Origin: Acidobacteriaceae bacterium
GTDB taxonomy: Bacteria > Acidobacteriota > Terriglobia > Terriglobales > Acidobacteriaceae
Direction of reading: 5' to 3'
Length of the DNA: 57,924 bases
Assembly (NCBI GenBank): GCA_003152695.1
Contig: PMAT01000036.1
Coordinates: 56,372-114,295, forward strand
Position numbers and translations under genes: made by a program. The notes below the pieces were generated by a model. It searched no databases and had not been told where the DNA came from. It saw nothing but the letters and a program-made list of their open reading frames with translations. Of this stretch, positions 18,372 through 25,758 are shown in pieces (positions within the stretch are counted from its first letter, which is position 1; the number at the start of each line of letters is the position of its first letter).

Positions 18372-18470
18372 GTGGGAAGCCCATGTGGGAAGCCAACGAC
18401 GATTGTATTACGCCGCGGAGGACCGGGCGAACGGCGGCCCCAAGCCGCTCTTGATGGGTGCCCGTTCTTA

Positions 18471-18507
18471 TCATCCCGAGCGAGCGCAGCGAGTCGAGGG
18501 ACCTGCT
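18471..18507. repeat. dispersed TCATCCCGAGCGA/GTCGAGGGACC element, copy 2
   Basis: TCATCCCGAGCGAGCGCAGC then GAGTCGAGGGACCTGC, forward on the plus strand. It lies between the ABC ATPase and the Cys/His-cluster protein, next to a remnant of the stem-loop family (TTTGGCTAGGGCGG). Confidence 0.75.
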
Positions 18508-18554
18508 TTTCTCCGTGCTTCTTTTGGCTAGGGCGGAGATTTTCGTACCGACCC

Positions 18555-19064
18555 TCATGCACTCTCCTCATTCTTGTTCGCACTGACCCTCACGCTCTCC
18601 GGCGTTTTCTTCGCAACCTTCTCGCACGATGCCGCTTCCGCGTCCATCAGCCTCAGGTTCGCCGCGGCTCCGTGCAAAGCCGACAGAATCATCCGCGCCC
18701 GCCACTCCTCAATCCGCTGCTGCGACACGCCATAGATGAACTGCATGAACCCAATCTGCACCGCAGCCGCGTCCTCCAGATATGGAAATTCGAACGCGTC
18801 ATTAGGGTCATTCTCTTTGCGGCCCGGATTGGCCAGGAAGACGAACAGGTTGTTCTTGGGTACGGTCTTGCGCACCTTCGCGTGGTAATAGCAAAACCTC
18901 TGATCGCGTAAGGCGAGCATGCCGCAGCGCGTCCCGCTTGGCCTGATGTGCTCGCAGATTGCCAGCGAGCTCCCAGCCTCGTCGCCCATCGGAAGACTTG
19001 GCGTTTCCTCTTGACCGCTGGCCGGACTCTCCAGCGTGACATCTTCAATAGCTGTGAGACCCAT
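18555..19064 (-). CDS. small protein with C-x9-C-x10-C-x2-H cluster, unknown function
   Basis: 169 residues, family not recognised with certainty. After an acidic, low-complexity N-terminus comes a putative zinc site: C37, C47, C58 and H61 (ICEHIRPSGTRC, RFCYYH). A conserved-looking middle follows (NNLFVFLANPGRKENDPNDA, FEFPYLEDAAAVQIGFMQF), then a helical region (RIEEWRARMILSALHGAAAN) and a charged tail. A very strong purine site (two G5 runs, GGAGGGGGAGGGGG) lies 8 bases before the ATG. Directly upstream is an array of AATACTTT/AAAGTATT boxes. I recall comparable Cys/His proteins from other acidobacteria but cannot name a domain. A DNA- or RNA-binding role is inference only. Confidence 0.7.
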   Translation of the reverse strand: MGLTAIEDVTLESPASGQEETPSLPMGDEAGSSLAICEHIRPSGTRCGMLALRDQRFCYYHAKVRKTVPKNNLFVFLANPGRKENDPNDAFEFPYLEDAAAVQIGFMQFIYGVSQQRIEEWRARMILSALHGAAANLRLMDAEAASCEKVAKKTPESVRVSANKNEESA

Positions 19065-19089
19065 AAGTACTACCCCCTCCCCCTCCAGT

Positions 19090-19227
19090 AAAGTATTTAG
19101 TATGAATACTTTGCCTGCAAAGTATTGATTGTATTAGAGTTACCATCATCCGTAAGTTCCCTGTTTTGAATACTTTGAGCGGACCCAGGCAAAGTATTGA
19201 TTCCCATTGACTTGCACCCAAAGTACT
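19090..19227 (-). promoter_or_regulatory. array of AAAGTATT/AATACTTT boxes upstream of the Cys/His-cluster gene
   Basis: Five exact boxes at 19090-19097, 19105-19112 (inverted), 19119-19126, 19169-19176 (inverted) and 19191-19198, plus AAAGTACT at 19220-19227. They form a duplicated module: TGAATACTTTG ... GCAAAGTATTGATT at 19103-19130 and again at 19167-19202, with the inner spacer 3 bases in one copy and 11 in the other. The array ends 26 bases before the start codon. Operator, RNA hairpin region or insertion scar are all possible. Confidence 0.6.
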
Positions 19228-19279
19228 GCGGAATAAGGGCTTGCATGATTCATTCCCCCCGACCAGGCGCGGGTGCCCC

Positions 19280-19309
19280 ACCCTTGTCGCCTTGTTTTGG
19301 CGACAGGGT
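19280..19309. repeat. stem-loop (ACCCTTGTCGCC / GGCGACAGGGT)
   Basis: An 11-bp stem with one bulged T and loop TTGTTTT, preceded by GGGTGCCCC. A related stem-loop with a similar 7-base loop is at 20114-20148, on the other side of the unknown gene at 19628-20065. Confidence 0.6.
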
Positions 19310-19313
19310 AGGT

Positions 19314-19369
19314 ACTGATAACTGGCTACTGGCTACTGACAACTGTTGACCGGCTACTGGCAACTGTCC
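19314..19369. repeat. heptanucleotide tandem repeat, ACTGGCT type
   Basis: Eight consecutive 7-base units beginning ACTG or ACCG: ACTGATA, ACTGGCT (twice), ACTGACA, ACTGTTG, ACCGGCT, ACTGGCA, ACTGTCC. The period is strict although units vary. Confidence 0.75.
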
Positions 19370-19627
19370 CTCCATAGACACAAAGGGGCAGGAGCGGCGG
19401 GCGCGGCGGTTCCTGCCCTACAAGCAAAGTATGGGTCTGCTCGACAATGCGGTCAAGTTACGAAAGTAGCAATTGGCGCTCCTATTTTGCGCCCGCTCCC
19501 GGAATGGGAATCAGGGGCTAGTGGATGATTTGTAAGGGTACGAGCCGGGCGAAGCGTCAGTGCGGGAAAGCTGTTGGTTGGACACCCTGAGCTTATCGAG
19601 CAGCAAGTTGGTCAGTCTATTAGGGGC

Positions 19628-20065
19628 ATGAAAACAATACCAATTGTGTTGAATGCAATGCCGTTCTGCTTGCCTAATCAGCGAAGGGGTGTCTACGTAT
19701 CCGACTATGCGGCACTAGGTAAGTTCTTTGAGGGCTATTTTTCCATCAAACAACAGCTGACCCGACCGGAAAAAGACTTAACGGTCGAACATATCATCTA
19801 TAAGTTCTGGAAGGAAGAGTCACCGCTACCGGAAGACCTCGTTCGTAATTTGGCTGCGCCAATACATCTTAGGTCCGAATGGGCGCAATGGTATCTGAAA
19901 CCGATGGAAATTAAGCTCTCCGAGAGTATGGTTATTAAGCTTGACGCTCTGCGTAGAGAAGAGCCTTCTTTCGAGGGCGCACTCAGCGCAATGGGGAATG
20001 ACGACCAAAAGATCGAACTGATAAAAGCAACGATGGATGCACTTTGGAAGTCCCAATCACCGTAA
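19628..20065 (+). CDS. hypothetical protein, unrecognised
   Basis: 145 residues from ATG 19628, or 163 from TTG 19574; neither has a convincing ribosome site. No family recognised. The sequence is soluble, with segments TIPIVLNAMPFCLPNQRRG, DYAALGKFFEGYF, HIIYKFWKEESPLPEDLV and a charged helical C-terminus. The codons are visibly richer in A and T than those of neighbours (for example ATG AAA ACA ATA CCA ATT at the start). This, together with flanking stem-loops and repeats, suggests recent acquisition. No promoter or terminator is evident. Confidence 0.55.
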   Translation: MKTIPIVLNAMPFCLPNQRRGVYVSDYAALGKFFEGYFSIKQQLTRPEKDLTVEHIIYKFWKEESPLPEDLVRNLAAPIHLRSEWAQWYLKPMEIKLSESMVIKLDALRREEPSFEGALSAMGNDDQKIELIKATMDALWKSQSP

Positions 20066-20113
20066 ACCATTTGCCGGGTGCCCCATCCTAGCACTTCCCC
20101 ATTAAGTTGGGGT

Positions 20114-20148
20114 GCCCCGTTCTAGCCTTCGTTTGGCTAGGGCGGGGC
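20114..20148. repeat. perfect 14-bp stem-loop (GCCCCGTTCTAGCC / GGCTAGGGCGGGGC)
   Basis: The arms 20114-20127 and 20135-20148 pair along all 14 positions, counting two G-T wobbles, with loop TTCGTTT. It is preceded by GGGGT as the stem-loop at 19280 is by GGGTGCCCC. No T run follows, so it looks like a repeat rather than a terminator. The adjacent 20149-20364 stretch shows no gene. Confidence 0.6.
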
Positions 20149-20364
20149 AAATTCCAAAACAGAAGTCTGTGCCGTCCCCGGGGGACTCGACTCTCTTCTT
20201 CACGCCCACCCACCGTTCAACCACCCCAACTCGCGCAACAACGGCGCGAGTTGGGGACCCCGGTGAAACGGTGGGCTATCATCTTTCGCGCCCGAGGCGC
20301 TCGTGAAGCAGTGGTTTTAGTGGTCAACGGATAGCGAACAGCGCGATTGTGCCGCTATAGGGGG

Positions 20365-20402
20365 CCTTCGACTCGTCGCTACGGTCCTCGCTCAGGATGA
20401 CA
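20365..20402. repeat. dispersed TCATCC(C/T)GAGCGA element, copy 3 (degenerate)
   Basis: CCTTCGACTCG ... CTCGCTCAGGATGACA in reverse orientation, with AGGATGA instead of GGGATGA. Immediately followed by the CTGAATG heptamer array. Confidence 0.65.
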
Positions 20403-20413
20403 GCGCAAACCTG

Positions 20414-20490
20414 CTGACGGCTGAATGCTGAGTGCTGAATGCTGAGTGCTGAGTGCTGAATGCTGAATGCTGAATGCTGAATGCTGACCG
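20414..20490. repeat. heptanucleotide tandem repeat, CTGAATG type
   Basis: Eleven units with strict period 7: CTGACGG, CTGAATG, CTGAGTG, CTGAATG, CTGAGTG (twice), CTGAATG (four times), CTGACCG. It ends 7 bases before the ctaB stop codon, so it lies in the ctaB 3' region. Confidence 0.88.
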
Positions 20491-20497
20491 CTCCCCC

Positions 20498-21427
20498 CTA
20501 CGCGCGATTGAGCATCATCAGCGCGAACAGCAGCGGAAGATAAATCACCGACGCTTGCAGCACGTGTCGGGCGCGCGCCTTCGACGCGGGAGCGGCGGGC
20601 GTGAGCTTCATCGTCCACATGCGCAGGCTGAACCACAACATGCCGCCGCCGAGCAGCAGCGCGCCGGCGAAGTAGGTCCATCCCGCCATTCCCATCAGGG
20701 TGGGCGCGAGCGATACCGGCACAAGCGCGAGGGCGTACATCATGATGGCCAAGGCGGTGGAGCGGCCATCACTCTCCACGACCGGCAACATGCGGATACG
20801 CGCGTTCTCGTAGTCCTCGCGGTAAAGCCACGCGATGGAATGAAAATGCGGGAACTGCCAGAAAAACAGGATCGCGAACAGGACGAAGGCTTCCGGGTCG
20901 AGGCGGCCGCGAATCGCGGTCCAGCCCAGCACGGGAGGCATGGCGCCGGGAAACGCGCCGAGAAACGTGCAGATGGGGTGCACGCGCTTCATCGGCGTGT
21001 ACACCGTCAGATAGCTGATCGAGGTGAGCGCCGTCAGCACCGCGGTGAGCCAGTTGGTGGTCGCCCACAGATAGAGCACGCCACCGATGGTCATACCGAA
21101 GGCGACCACGGACGCGTGCATCAGGCCCATGCTGCCGGTGACCAGCGGGCGCCCGGAGGTGCGGCGCATCAGCGCGTCGAGGTCGCGCTCGACCACTTCG
21201 TTGATGGCGGCGGTGCCTCCGCTGACCAGGCCGATGCCGATCAGCGCATGCAGCAGCGTCCACGAAAGCGACGACGCGCCCGACTTGGCGGCCGCAAAAT
21301 ATGCGCCAGCCCAGGCGGTCATCACGATGAGAGTGGTGATCCGCGCTTTGATCAGGACGGAATAGTCGCGGGCGAGCGCGGCAAATCCTTCGCGTGGAAT
21401 AGCCAGCGGCTGGGTGGCGCTGCTCAT
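20498..21427 (-). CDS. ctaB: protoheme IX farnesyltransferase (heme o synthase)
   Basis: Adds a farnesyl group to heme b to give heme o, in the cytoplasmic membrane. 309 residues with about eight membrane helices. The prenyl-diphosphate/metal site is N76-x5-D82-x-D84 (INEVVERDLDALMRRTSGRPL), followed by YTPMKR and FWQFPHFHSIAWLYREDY. The start overlaps the end of ctaA by 4 bases, indicating a coupled ctaA-ctaB operon for heme a synthesis. The oxidase subunit genes themselves are not in the window. Confidence 0.95.
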   Translation of the reverse strand: MSSATQPLAIPREGFAALARDYSVLIKARITTLIVMTAWAGAYFAAAKSGASSLSWTLLHALIGIGLVSGGTAAINEVVERDLDALMRRTSGRPLVTGSMGLMHASVVAFGMTIGGVLYLWATTNWLTAVLTALTSISYLTVYTPMKRVHPICTFLGAFPGAMPPVLGWTAIRGRLDPEAFVLFAILFFWQFPHFHSIAWLYREDYENARIRMLPVVESDGRSTALAIMMYALALVPVSLAPTLMGMAGWTYFAGALLLGGGMLWFSLRMWTMKLTPAAPASKARARHVLQASVIYLPLLFALMMLNRA

Positions 21428-22371
21428 GCCGGGATCGCCTTTCGCGGCGCGGTGTGGAGCGCCGCTTCCTCAGCGTGGACGTTGATCATGCGCCGGGTTT
21501 GGATCGCCAGCACCACGCAGGTGGCCAATACCAGCGCGCCGCCAGCCACATGCGACACCGTGGTGATCACAATGCCGGTGAGAGGTTGCGGAGGATCGAT
21601 GCGCCATTGCAGCCGCGTCAGATACGATGCGAAGCCGAGGCCGAGTTGGACCATCAACAGCGCCAGCAGCAATTGTGCAGGCTTGCGCAAGTGCGGGACA
21701 TTGCCGTACCGCGTCAGCAGGCGAACGATCATCCAGCAGAGCACGGCCGTGACGACGCACGCGCCGACAAGGTGCGGCAACAGCTTAATGCCGGAATGGC
21801 GGAAGGCGGCGCCGAGAATCAATTGCACCCACACGCAGGCCGCCGCCAACGCCGCGAGAGTCGGTGTGCCGGGCGCGAGATCGCGCTCGGGAATCGGCGG
21901 TTCGTCCTGCAGCCAGCTCCGGCTGGTGAACAAAGCCATCGCAATCACGATGCAGAAGATCATCTGCGCGAGCGTGGCATGCGCAGTAGAAATGGTCCAT
22001 GGCAGCAGATCCAGCACCGTAAGGCCGCCGAGAATTCCCTGGCCGACGACCGCCGCCAGCGCCGTCCAGCCGAGGATGCGTATCCATCGGCGCTTTTCCA
22101 CGCGCTGCGTCCAAACCGCCATCACGATGATCGCCAGGCCGGTGAGCTCCGCGATCATGCGGTGCGTGTGCTCGTACTGCACTCCGCCGACCATGGGAGG
22201 AATCTTGTAGAGCGAACCGAAGGAGGTAGGCCAATCCGGGACGGACAAGCCGGCATCGTGGCTGGTGACGAGCGCACCCGCGACGATCAACAGAAAAGTG
22301 GCGCACGCGAGGAATATGGCGAAACGGTGGTGCGCCGGATTGTAAGTAATCAGACCAGGTCGCGACGTCAG
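21424..22371 (-). CDS. ctaA: heme A synthase (COX15/CtaA)
   Basis: Oxidises the C8 methyl group of heme o to make heme a. The conserved core IVAGALVTSHDAGLSVPDWPTSFG and YEHTHRMIAELTGL, plus a second-half HLVGACVVTA and VSHVAGGALV, are clear. The first usable ATG/GTG/TTG in frame (TTG 22290) cuts the first membrane helix in half. In frame upstream is NPAHHRFAIFLACATFLL, the normal first helix, and the frame opens after a stop just before CAG GAG CTA GTT CTG. An AGGAG (22382-22378) stands 6 bases before this CTG at 22371, so I place the start there, giving 315 residues, close to family size. The unusual CTG start is an inference. Confidence 0.85.
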   Translation of the reverse strand: MTSRPGLITYNPAHHRFAIFLACATFLLIVAGALVTSHDAGLSVPDWPTSFGSLYKIPPMVGGVQYEHTHRMIAELTGLAIIVMAVWTQRVEKRRWIRILGWTALAAVVGQGILGGLTVLDLLPWTISTAHATLAQMIFCIVIAMALFTSRSWLQDEPPIPERDLAPGTPTLAALAAACVWVQLILGAAFRHSGIKLLPHLVGACVVTAVLCWMIVRLLTRYGNVPHLRKPAQLLLALLMVQLGLGFASYLTRLQWRIDPPQPLTGIVITTVSHVAGGALVLATCVVLAIQTRRMINVHAEEAALHTAPRKAIPA

Positions 22372-22578
22372 AACTAGCTCCTGTCAAACGTTGCGTCCAC
22401 GCAAAGTGACGGGTCACTGGTGGAGCGGATGTTCATGTCGAGTTCAGTAGGAGGTGCGGCTCAAAGCTGCGGCGAACGCCCAATCCTCATGTGGCGCTCG
22501 TGGCAACATTGTACCAAAATGAGGCGCATCGTATCGTTGTGGTGATGCCGTTATTTGTTTTTCTGAGGATGGAGCCAC

Positions 22579-22824
22579 ATGAGAACGAGGACGTTACGCG
22601 AGTTCTGCAACGACACTGCCACGCTGATTCGCTCGGGAAAGCCGATTTTGGTCACCCATCGAGGTCGGATTGCCGGGATATTCTGGCCGACGCCAGAAGC
22701 GACTGTTCCCCCGGCTTTGAGACGTGGATTGTTCGGGCTGCTCAGTTCGGAGATCGCACGACAGGTTAAGAAGCGCGGTCTCAAAGAAGACGAGATCGTG
22801 GCCGACTTCGATAGTCGGCGATAG
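22579..22824 (+). CDS. Phd/YefM-like antitoxin, orphan
   Basis: 81 residues. The N-terminal two thirds follow the prevent-host-death pattern (TLREFCNDTATLIRSGKPILVTHRGRIAGIFWP), which in antitoxins makes the DNA-binding dimer; the C-terminus (GLKEDEIVADFDSRR) would be the toxin-binding part. A GGAG lies 5-6 bases before the ATG. No toxin gene follows: the next gene is on the other strand after 28 bases. It may be a solitary regulator or a relic of a lost pair. Confidence 0.75.
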   Translation: MRTRTLREFCNDTATLIRSGKPILVTHRGRIAGIFWPTPEATVPPALRRGLFGLLSSEIARQVKKRGLKEDEIVADFDSRR

Positions 22825-22852
22825 CTGGAGGTCTCGACTGCGGAGAACACAC

Positions 22853-23896
22853 CTACGTCTGCACTTCCTGCAACTCCGCTTGGGGCGGCGGAATGGTGTG
22901 CAGCGCTTCGATCATGGCGTCGGCGAACTCGCTGGTTCCGGCGGTGCCGCCCACGTCGCGGGTAAGGTGCTGCTTCTCGGTATACACCTTCTCCAGCGCC
23001 AGGCGAATGTGGTTGGCGGCGTTCTCTTCACCCAGGTGGCGCAACATCAGAATGCCCGACCGCAGCACGGCCGTCGGATTGGCGATGTCTTTGCCGGCGA
23101 TGTCGGGCGCGGAGCCATGCACCGCTTCGAAGATGGCGCAGTGGTGTCCGAAGTTCGCGCCGGGCACCAAGCCGAGTCCGCCGACGAACGCTGCGCACAG
23201 ATCCGAGATGATGTCGCCGTAAAGATTTTCCAGCAGCAACATATCGTACTGGTAGGGATTCATGACCAGCTGCATGCAGGTGTTGTCCACGATGTGTTCG
23301 CCGTAGGTGATCTCGGGATACTCCTTCGAGATGTTGCGCGAACAGCGGATGAACAGGCCGTCCGACAACTTCATGATGTTGGCCTTGTGGATGGCGTGGA
23401 TCTTCTTGCGATGCATGCGCCGCGCGTACTCGAAGGCAAACCGGGAGATGCGCGTGGAAGCCTTCTCAGTGATGATCTTCAGGCTCTCCACCACGCCTGG
23501 CACGACTTCGTGCTCGATGCCGGAGTAAAGCCCCTCGGTGTTTTCGCGAACAATGACCAGATCGACGCCGGGATAGCGAGTTGCCACCGCGGGCAGATTG
23601 CGGATGGGCCGGAAGTTGGCGAACAGCTCAAATTGCTTGCGCAACGCCACGTTGATGCTGGAAAAGCCGCCGCCGATGGGCGTTGTCACCGGGCCTTTCA
23701 GGCCGACATGGGTGCGCTCGATGGACTCCGTGAGTTCTTTGGGGATGTACTCCTGGTACTTTTCGAAGGCTTCAGCGCCGGCCGCGAAGCTTTCCCACTC
23801 GAACTTGACGCCGGTGGCTTCCAGGATCCGGACGCTCGCATTCACCACCTCGGGACCGATGCCATCGCCGGGTATTAACGTGACTTTATATGACAT
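22853..23896 (-). CDS. isocitrate dehydrogenase, NAD-dependent type
   Basis: 347-residue beta-decarboxylating dehydrogenase, probably isocitrate to 2-oxoglutarate. Family motifs are IPGDGIGPEV, the substrate loop GGGFSSINVALRKQFELFANFRPIR, VRENTEGLYSGIEHEVVPGVVESLKIIT, and the metal site LLLENLYGDIISDL with FEAVHGSAPDIAG. The NTEGLYSGIEHE segment matches NAD-linked isocitrate dehydrogenases rather than 3-isopropylmalate dehydrogenases, which have a different loop there. Homoisocitrate dehydrogenase is an alternative. It starts 23 bases after nrdR, likely in the same transcript, and citrate synthase is nearby. Confidence 0.85.
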   Translation of the reverse strand: MSYKVTLIPGDGIGPEVVNASVRILEATGVKFEWESFAAGAEAFEKYQEYIPKELTESIERTHVGLKGPVTTPIGGGFSSINVALRKQFELFANFRPIRNLPAVATRYPGVDLVIVRENTEGLYSGIEHEVVPGVVESLKIITEKASTRISRFAFEYARRMHRKKIHAIHKANIMKLSDGLFIRCSRNISKEYPEITYGEHIVDNTCMQLVMNPYQYDMLLLENLYGDIISDLCAAFVGGLGLVPGANFGHHCAIFEAVHGSAPDIAGKDIANPTAVLRSGILMLRHLGEENAANHIRLALEKVYTEKQHLTRDVGGTAGTSEFADAMIEALHTIPPPQAELQEVQT

Positions 23897-23919
23897 TCGT
23901 TGCCATCTGACTGCCGGAA

Positions 23920-24408
23920 TCAGTCTCCGGACTTGGCTTTGGCGGCCGTGTTGTCCTTGGTGTCGAGCAGTTCCTTCAGCTCCGCCATGAACTCGCGCAC
24001 ATCTTTGAAATCGAGATAAACCGAGGCGAAGCGCACGTAGGCGACCTTATCAAGGCGCTTCAGGCGGTTCATGATCAGCTCGCCGACCTCGCTGGTCTTG
24101 CGCTCGCGATCGGGCGAGTCCACCACGAAGCCCTCGGCGTCATTGACAATCTGCTCCAATTTACTCATGGAGACAGGCCGCTTCTCGCAGGCCCGCAGCA
24201 GTCCATTCAAAACTTTCTGGCGCTCAAACTTTTCACGCCGCCCGTCTTTCTTGACCACCATGTAGGGAATCTCGTCGACCCGTTCATAGGTGGTGAAGCG
24301 CTTCTCGCACTTCAAGCATTCGCGGCGGCGGCGGATGGATTCGCCTTCCTTGCTTTCGCGCGAATCCACCACTTTGTCGTTTTCAAAGCCGCAGAATGGA
24401 CACTTCAT
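23920..24408 (-). CDS. nrdR: transcriptional repressor NrdR
   Basis: Nucleotide-sensing repressor of ribonucleotide reductase genes, 162 residues. The N-terminal zinc ribbon has C3, C6, C31, C34 (MKCPFCGF, CLKCEKRFTTYE). The ATP-cone domain follows (VVKKDGRREKFERQKVLNGL to YVRFASVYLDFKDVREF). A lysine-rich tail of about 15 residues is extra. No ribonucleotide reductase gene or clear NrdR-box pair is in this window. Confidence 0.96.
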   Translation of the reverse strand: MKCPFCGFENDKVVDSRESKEGESIRRRRECLKCEKRFTTYERVDEIPYMVVKKDGRREKFERQKVLNGLLRACEKRPVSMSKLEQIVNDAEGFVVDSPDRERKTSEVGELIMNRLKRLDKVAYVRFASVYLDFKDVREFMAELKELLDTKDNTAAKAKSGD

Positions 24409-24474
24409 GGATTAGAAAAGGTGCGGGCAGACAGCCTGCACCTTGATTGTAACAGTGAGAACCGGAACGGCCGG

Positions 24475-25590
24475 CTAGGTGATCCAGCCGCCGCCCACAA
24501 CCACGTCGCCGTCATAGAACACCACGGCCTGACCGGGAGTGATGGCGCGCTGTGGTTCGTCAAACGTCGCCAACACCTCGTCGTCGCCGCTCTTCTCAAG
24601 CAGCGCGTCCGCGGCTTCATGGCGATGACGAATCTTGGCCTGCACGCGCATGGGCCCGTGCAGATCGTCAATCGCGATCCAGTTCACTGCCTTGGCGCGC
24701 AACGTTCGTGAGAATAACTCGTCGCCACTGCCCACCACGACCTCATGCTTATCTCCGCGGATTTCCAACACGTACAGCGGCGAGCCCGTGGCCACGCCGA
24801 GTCCCTTGCGTTGCCCCACGGTGAAGTTGTGGATGCCCTGGTGAGCGCCGACCACCTCGCCGCTGGTGGTGACCAGTTCGCCTGCGGTATCGGGAAACTC
24901 TTCGCCCTGCTCCGCAAGATAAGCGTCGAGGAACTTCTTGTAGTCGCCGCCCGGAATGAAGCATATTTCCTGCGAGTCAGGCTTTTCGAACAGCCGAAGT
25001 CCGGCACGCCTGGCCTCCTCGCGGACCTCGGGCTTGCGCATCTCGCCCAGCGGAAACAGGGTGCGGCTCAACTGCTCCTGCGTCAGGCCAAAGAGGAAAT
25101 AGGTCTGGTCCTTTGCGCGGTCGGCAGGGCGCTTCAACACCCAGCGTCCGCTGCGCTCGTCGAACTCGTTGCGCGCGTAATGTCCCGTGGCCAGCAGGTC
25201 CGCGCCGATCTGGCGCGCAGTGATCAGTAGCTGATCAAACTTCAGATGGTTATTGCACAGGCTGCACGGGACGGGCGTGCGCCCGGAAAGATACTCCGAG
25301 ACGAACGGGCGCACCACGTCTTCCTCAAAGCGCTGCTCCTGATTGACGACGTAGTACGGAATGCCGAGCGTCTCGGCCACGCGGCGGGCATCGTAAACGT
25401 CATCGATGGAACAGCAGCGCCCCTGCACCGACTCCGGGATGCCCTCGTGCCCGGCCAGGCGGCGCTGGTTCCACAACTGCAGCGTGAGCCCGACGACCGT
25501 GTGGCCCTGCTCGCACAGCAATGCAGCGACGGCGGAGGAGTCCACTCCTCCGGACATGGCTACGGCGATGGTGTGGTGCTCATTGGTCAC
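24475..25590 (-). CDS. mnmA: tRNA-specific 2-thiouridylase
   Basis: Puts sulfur on uridine 34 of tRNA for Lys, Glu and Gln. 371 residues. The PP-loop is SGGVDSS (13-19). The catalytic cysteines are C112 ([11 protein letters not shown]) and C210 ([12 protein letters not shown]). GHYAR and the C-terminal RNA-binding domain are normal. It follows the cysteine desulfurase in the same direction, which can provide the persulfide. The shared tRNA substrate (Lys) also has a gene in this window. Confidence 0.96.
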   Translation of the reverse strand: MTNEHHTIAVAMSGGVDSSAVAALLCEQGHTVVGLTLQLWNQRRLAGHEGIPESVQGRCCSIDDVYDARRVAETLGIPYYVVNQEQRFEEDVVRPFVSEYLSGRTPVPCSLCNNHLKFDQLLITARQIGADLLATGHYARNEFDERSGRWVLKRPADRAKDQTYFLFGLTQEQLSRTLFPLGEMRKPEVREEARRAGLRLFEKPDSQEICFIPGGDYKKFLDAYLAEQGEEFPDTAGELVTTSGEVVGAHQGIHNFTVGQRKGLGVATGSPLYVLEIRGDKHEVVVGSGDELFSRTLRAKAVNWIAIDDLHGPMRVQAKIRHRHEAADALLEKSGDDEVLATFDEPQRAITPGQAVVFYDGDVVVGGGWIT

Positions 25591-25621
25591 ACTGTTTCCT
25601 TAATTCACCATCCCAACAACT

Positions 25622-25665
25622 TGTCATCCCGAGCGAGGACTCTAGTCCGAGTCGAGGGATCTGCG
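25622..25665. repeat. dispersed TCATCCCGAGCGA/GTCGAGGGATC element, copy 4
   Basis: TGTCATCCCGAGCGAGGACT, then CTAGTCCGAGTCGAGGGATC, then TGC. This copy is nearly identical, base for base, to the copy inside prmC at 48380-48427. Confidence 0.8.
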
Positions 25666-25692
25666 GTTCAGCCTGCAAATCGCACGCGCTTT

Positions 25693-25758
25693 AGCGAAAA
25701 GCGAAAGGCGAAGAGCGAAAAGCGATTCTAGCTGAGCGCCGACGGCTGAGGGCTGATG
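25693..25758. repeat. heptanucleotide tandem repeats, AGCGAAA and GCTGAGG types
   Basis: Five units at 25693-25727 (AGCGAAA twice, GGCGAAG, AGCGAAA, AGCGATT), then the stop codon of the desulfurase gene, then four units at 25731-25758 (GCTGAGC, GCCGACG, GCTGAGG, GCTGATG). The second block is inside the coding sequence. Confidence 0.75.

Noticed and set aside
19087-19227. Possible CRISPR array
   Set aside because: Repeats are 8-14 bases, in both orientations, with unequal spacers and no cas gene.
20474-22210. 578-residue plus-strand frame
   Set aside because: Opposite ctaB and ctaA, and its first codons come from the heptamer repeat.
22853-23896. 3-isopropylmalate dehydrogenase
   Set aside because: The NTEGLYSGIEHE loop fits isocitrate dehydrogenase; no leu genes are near.
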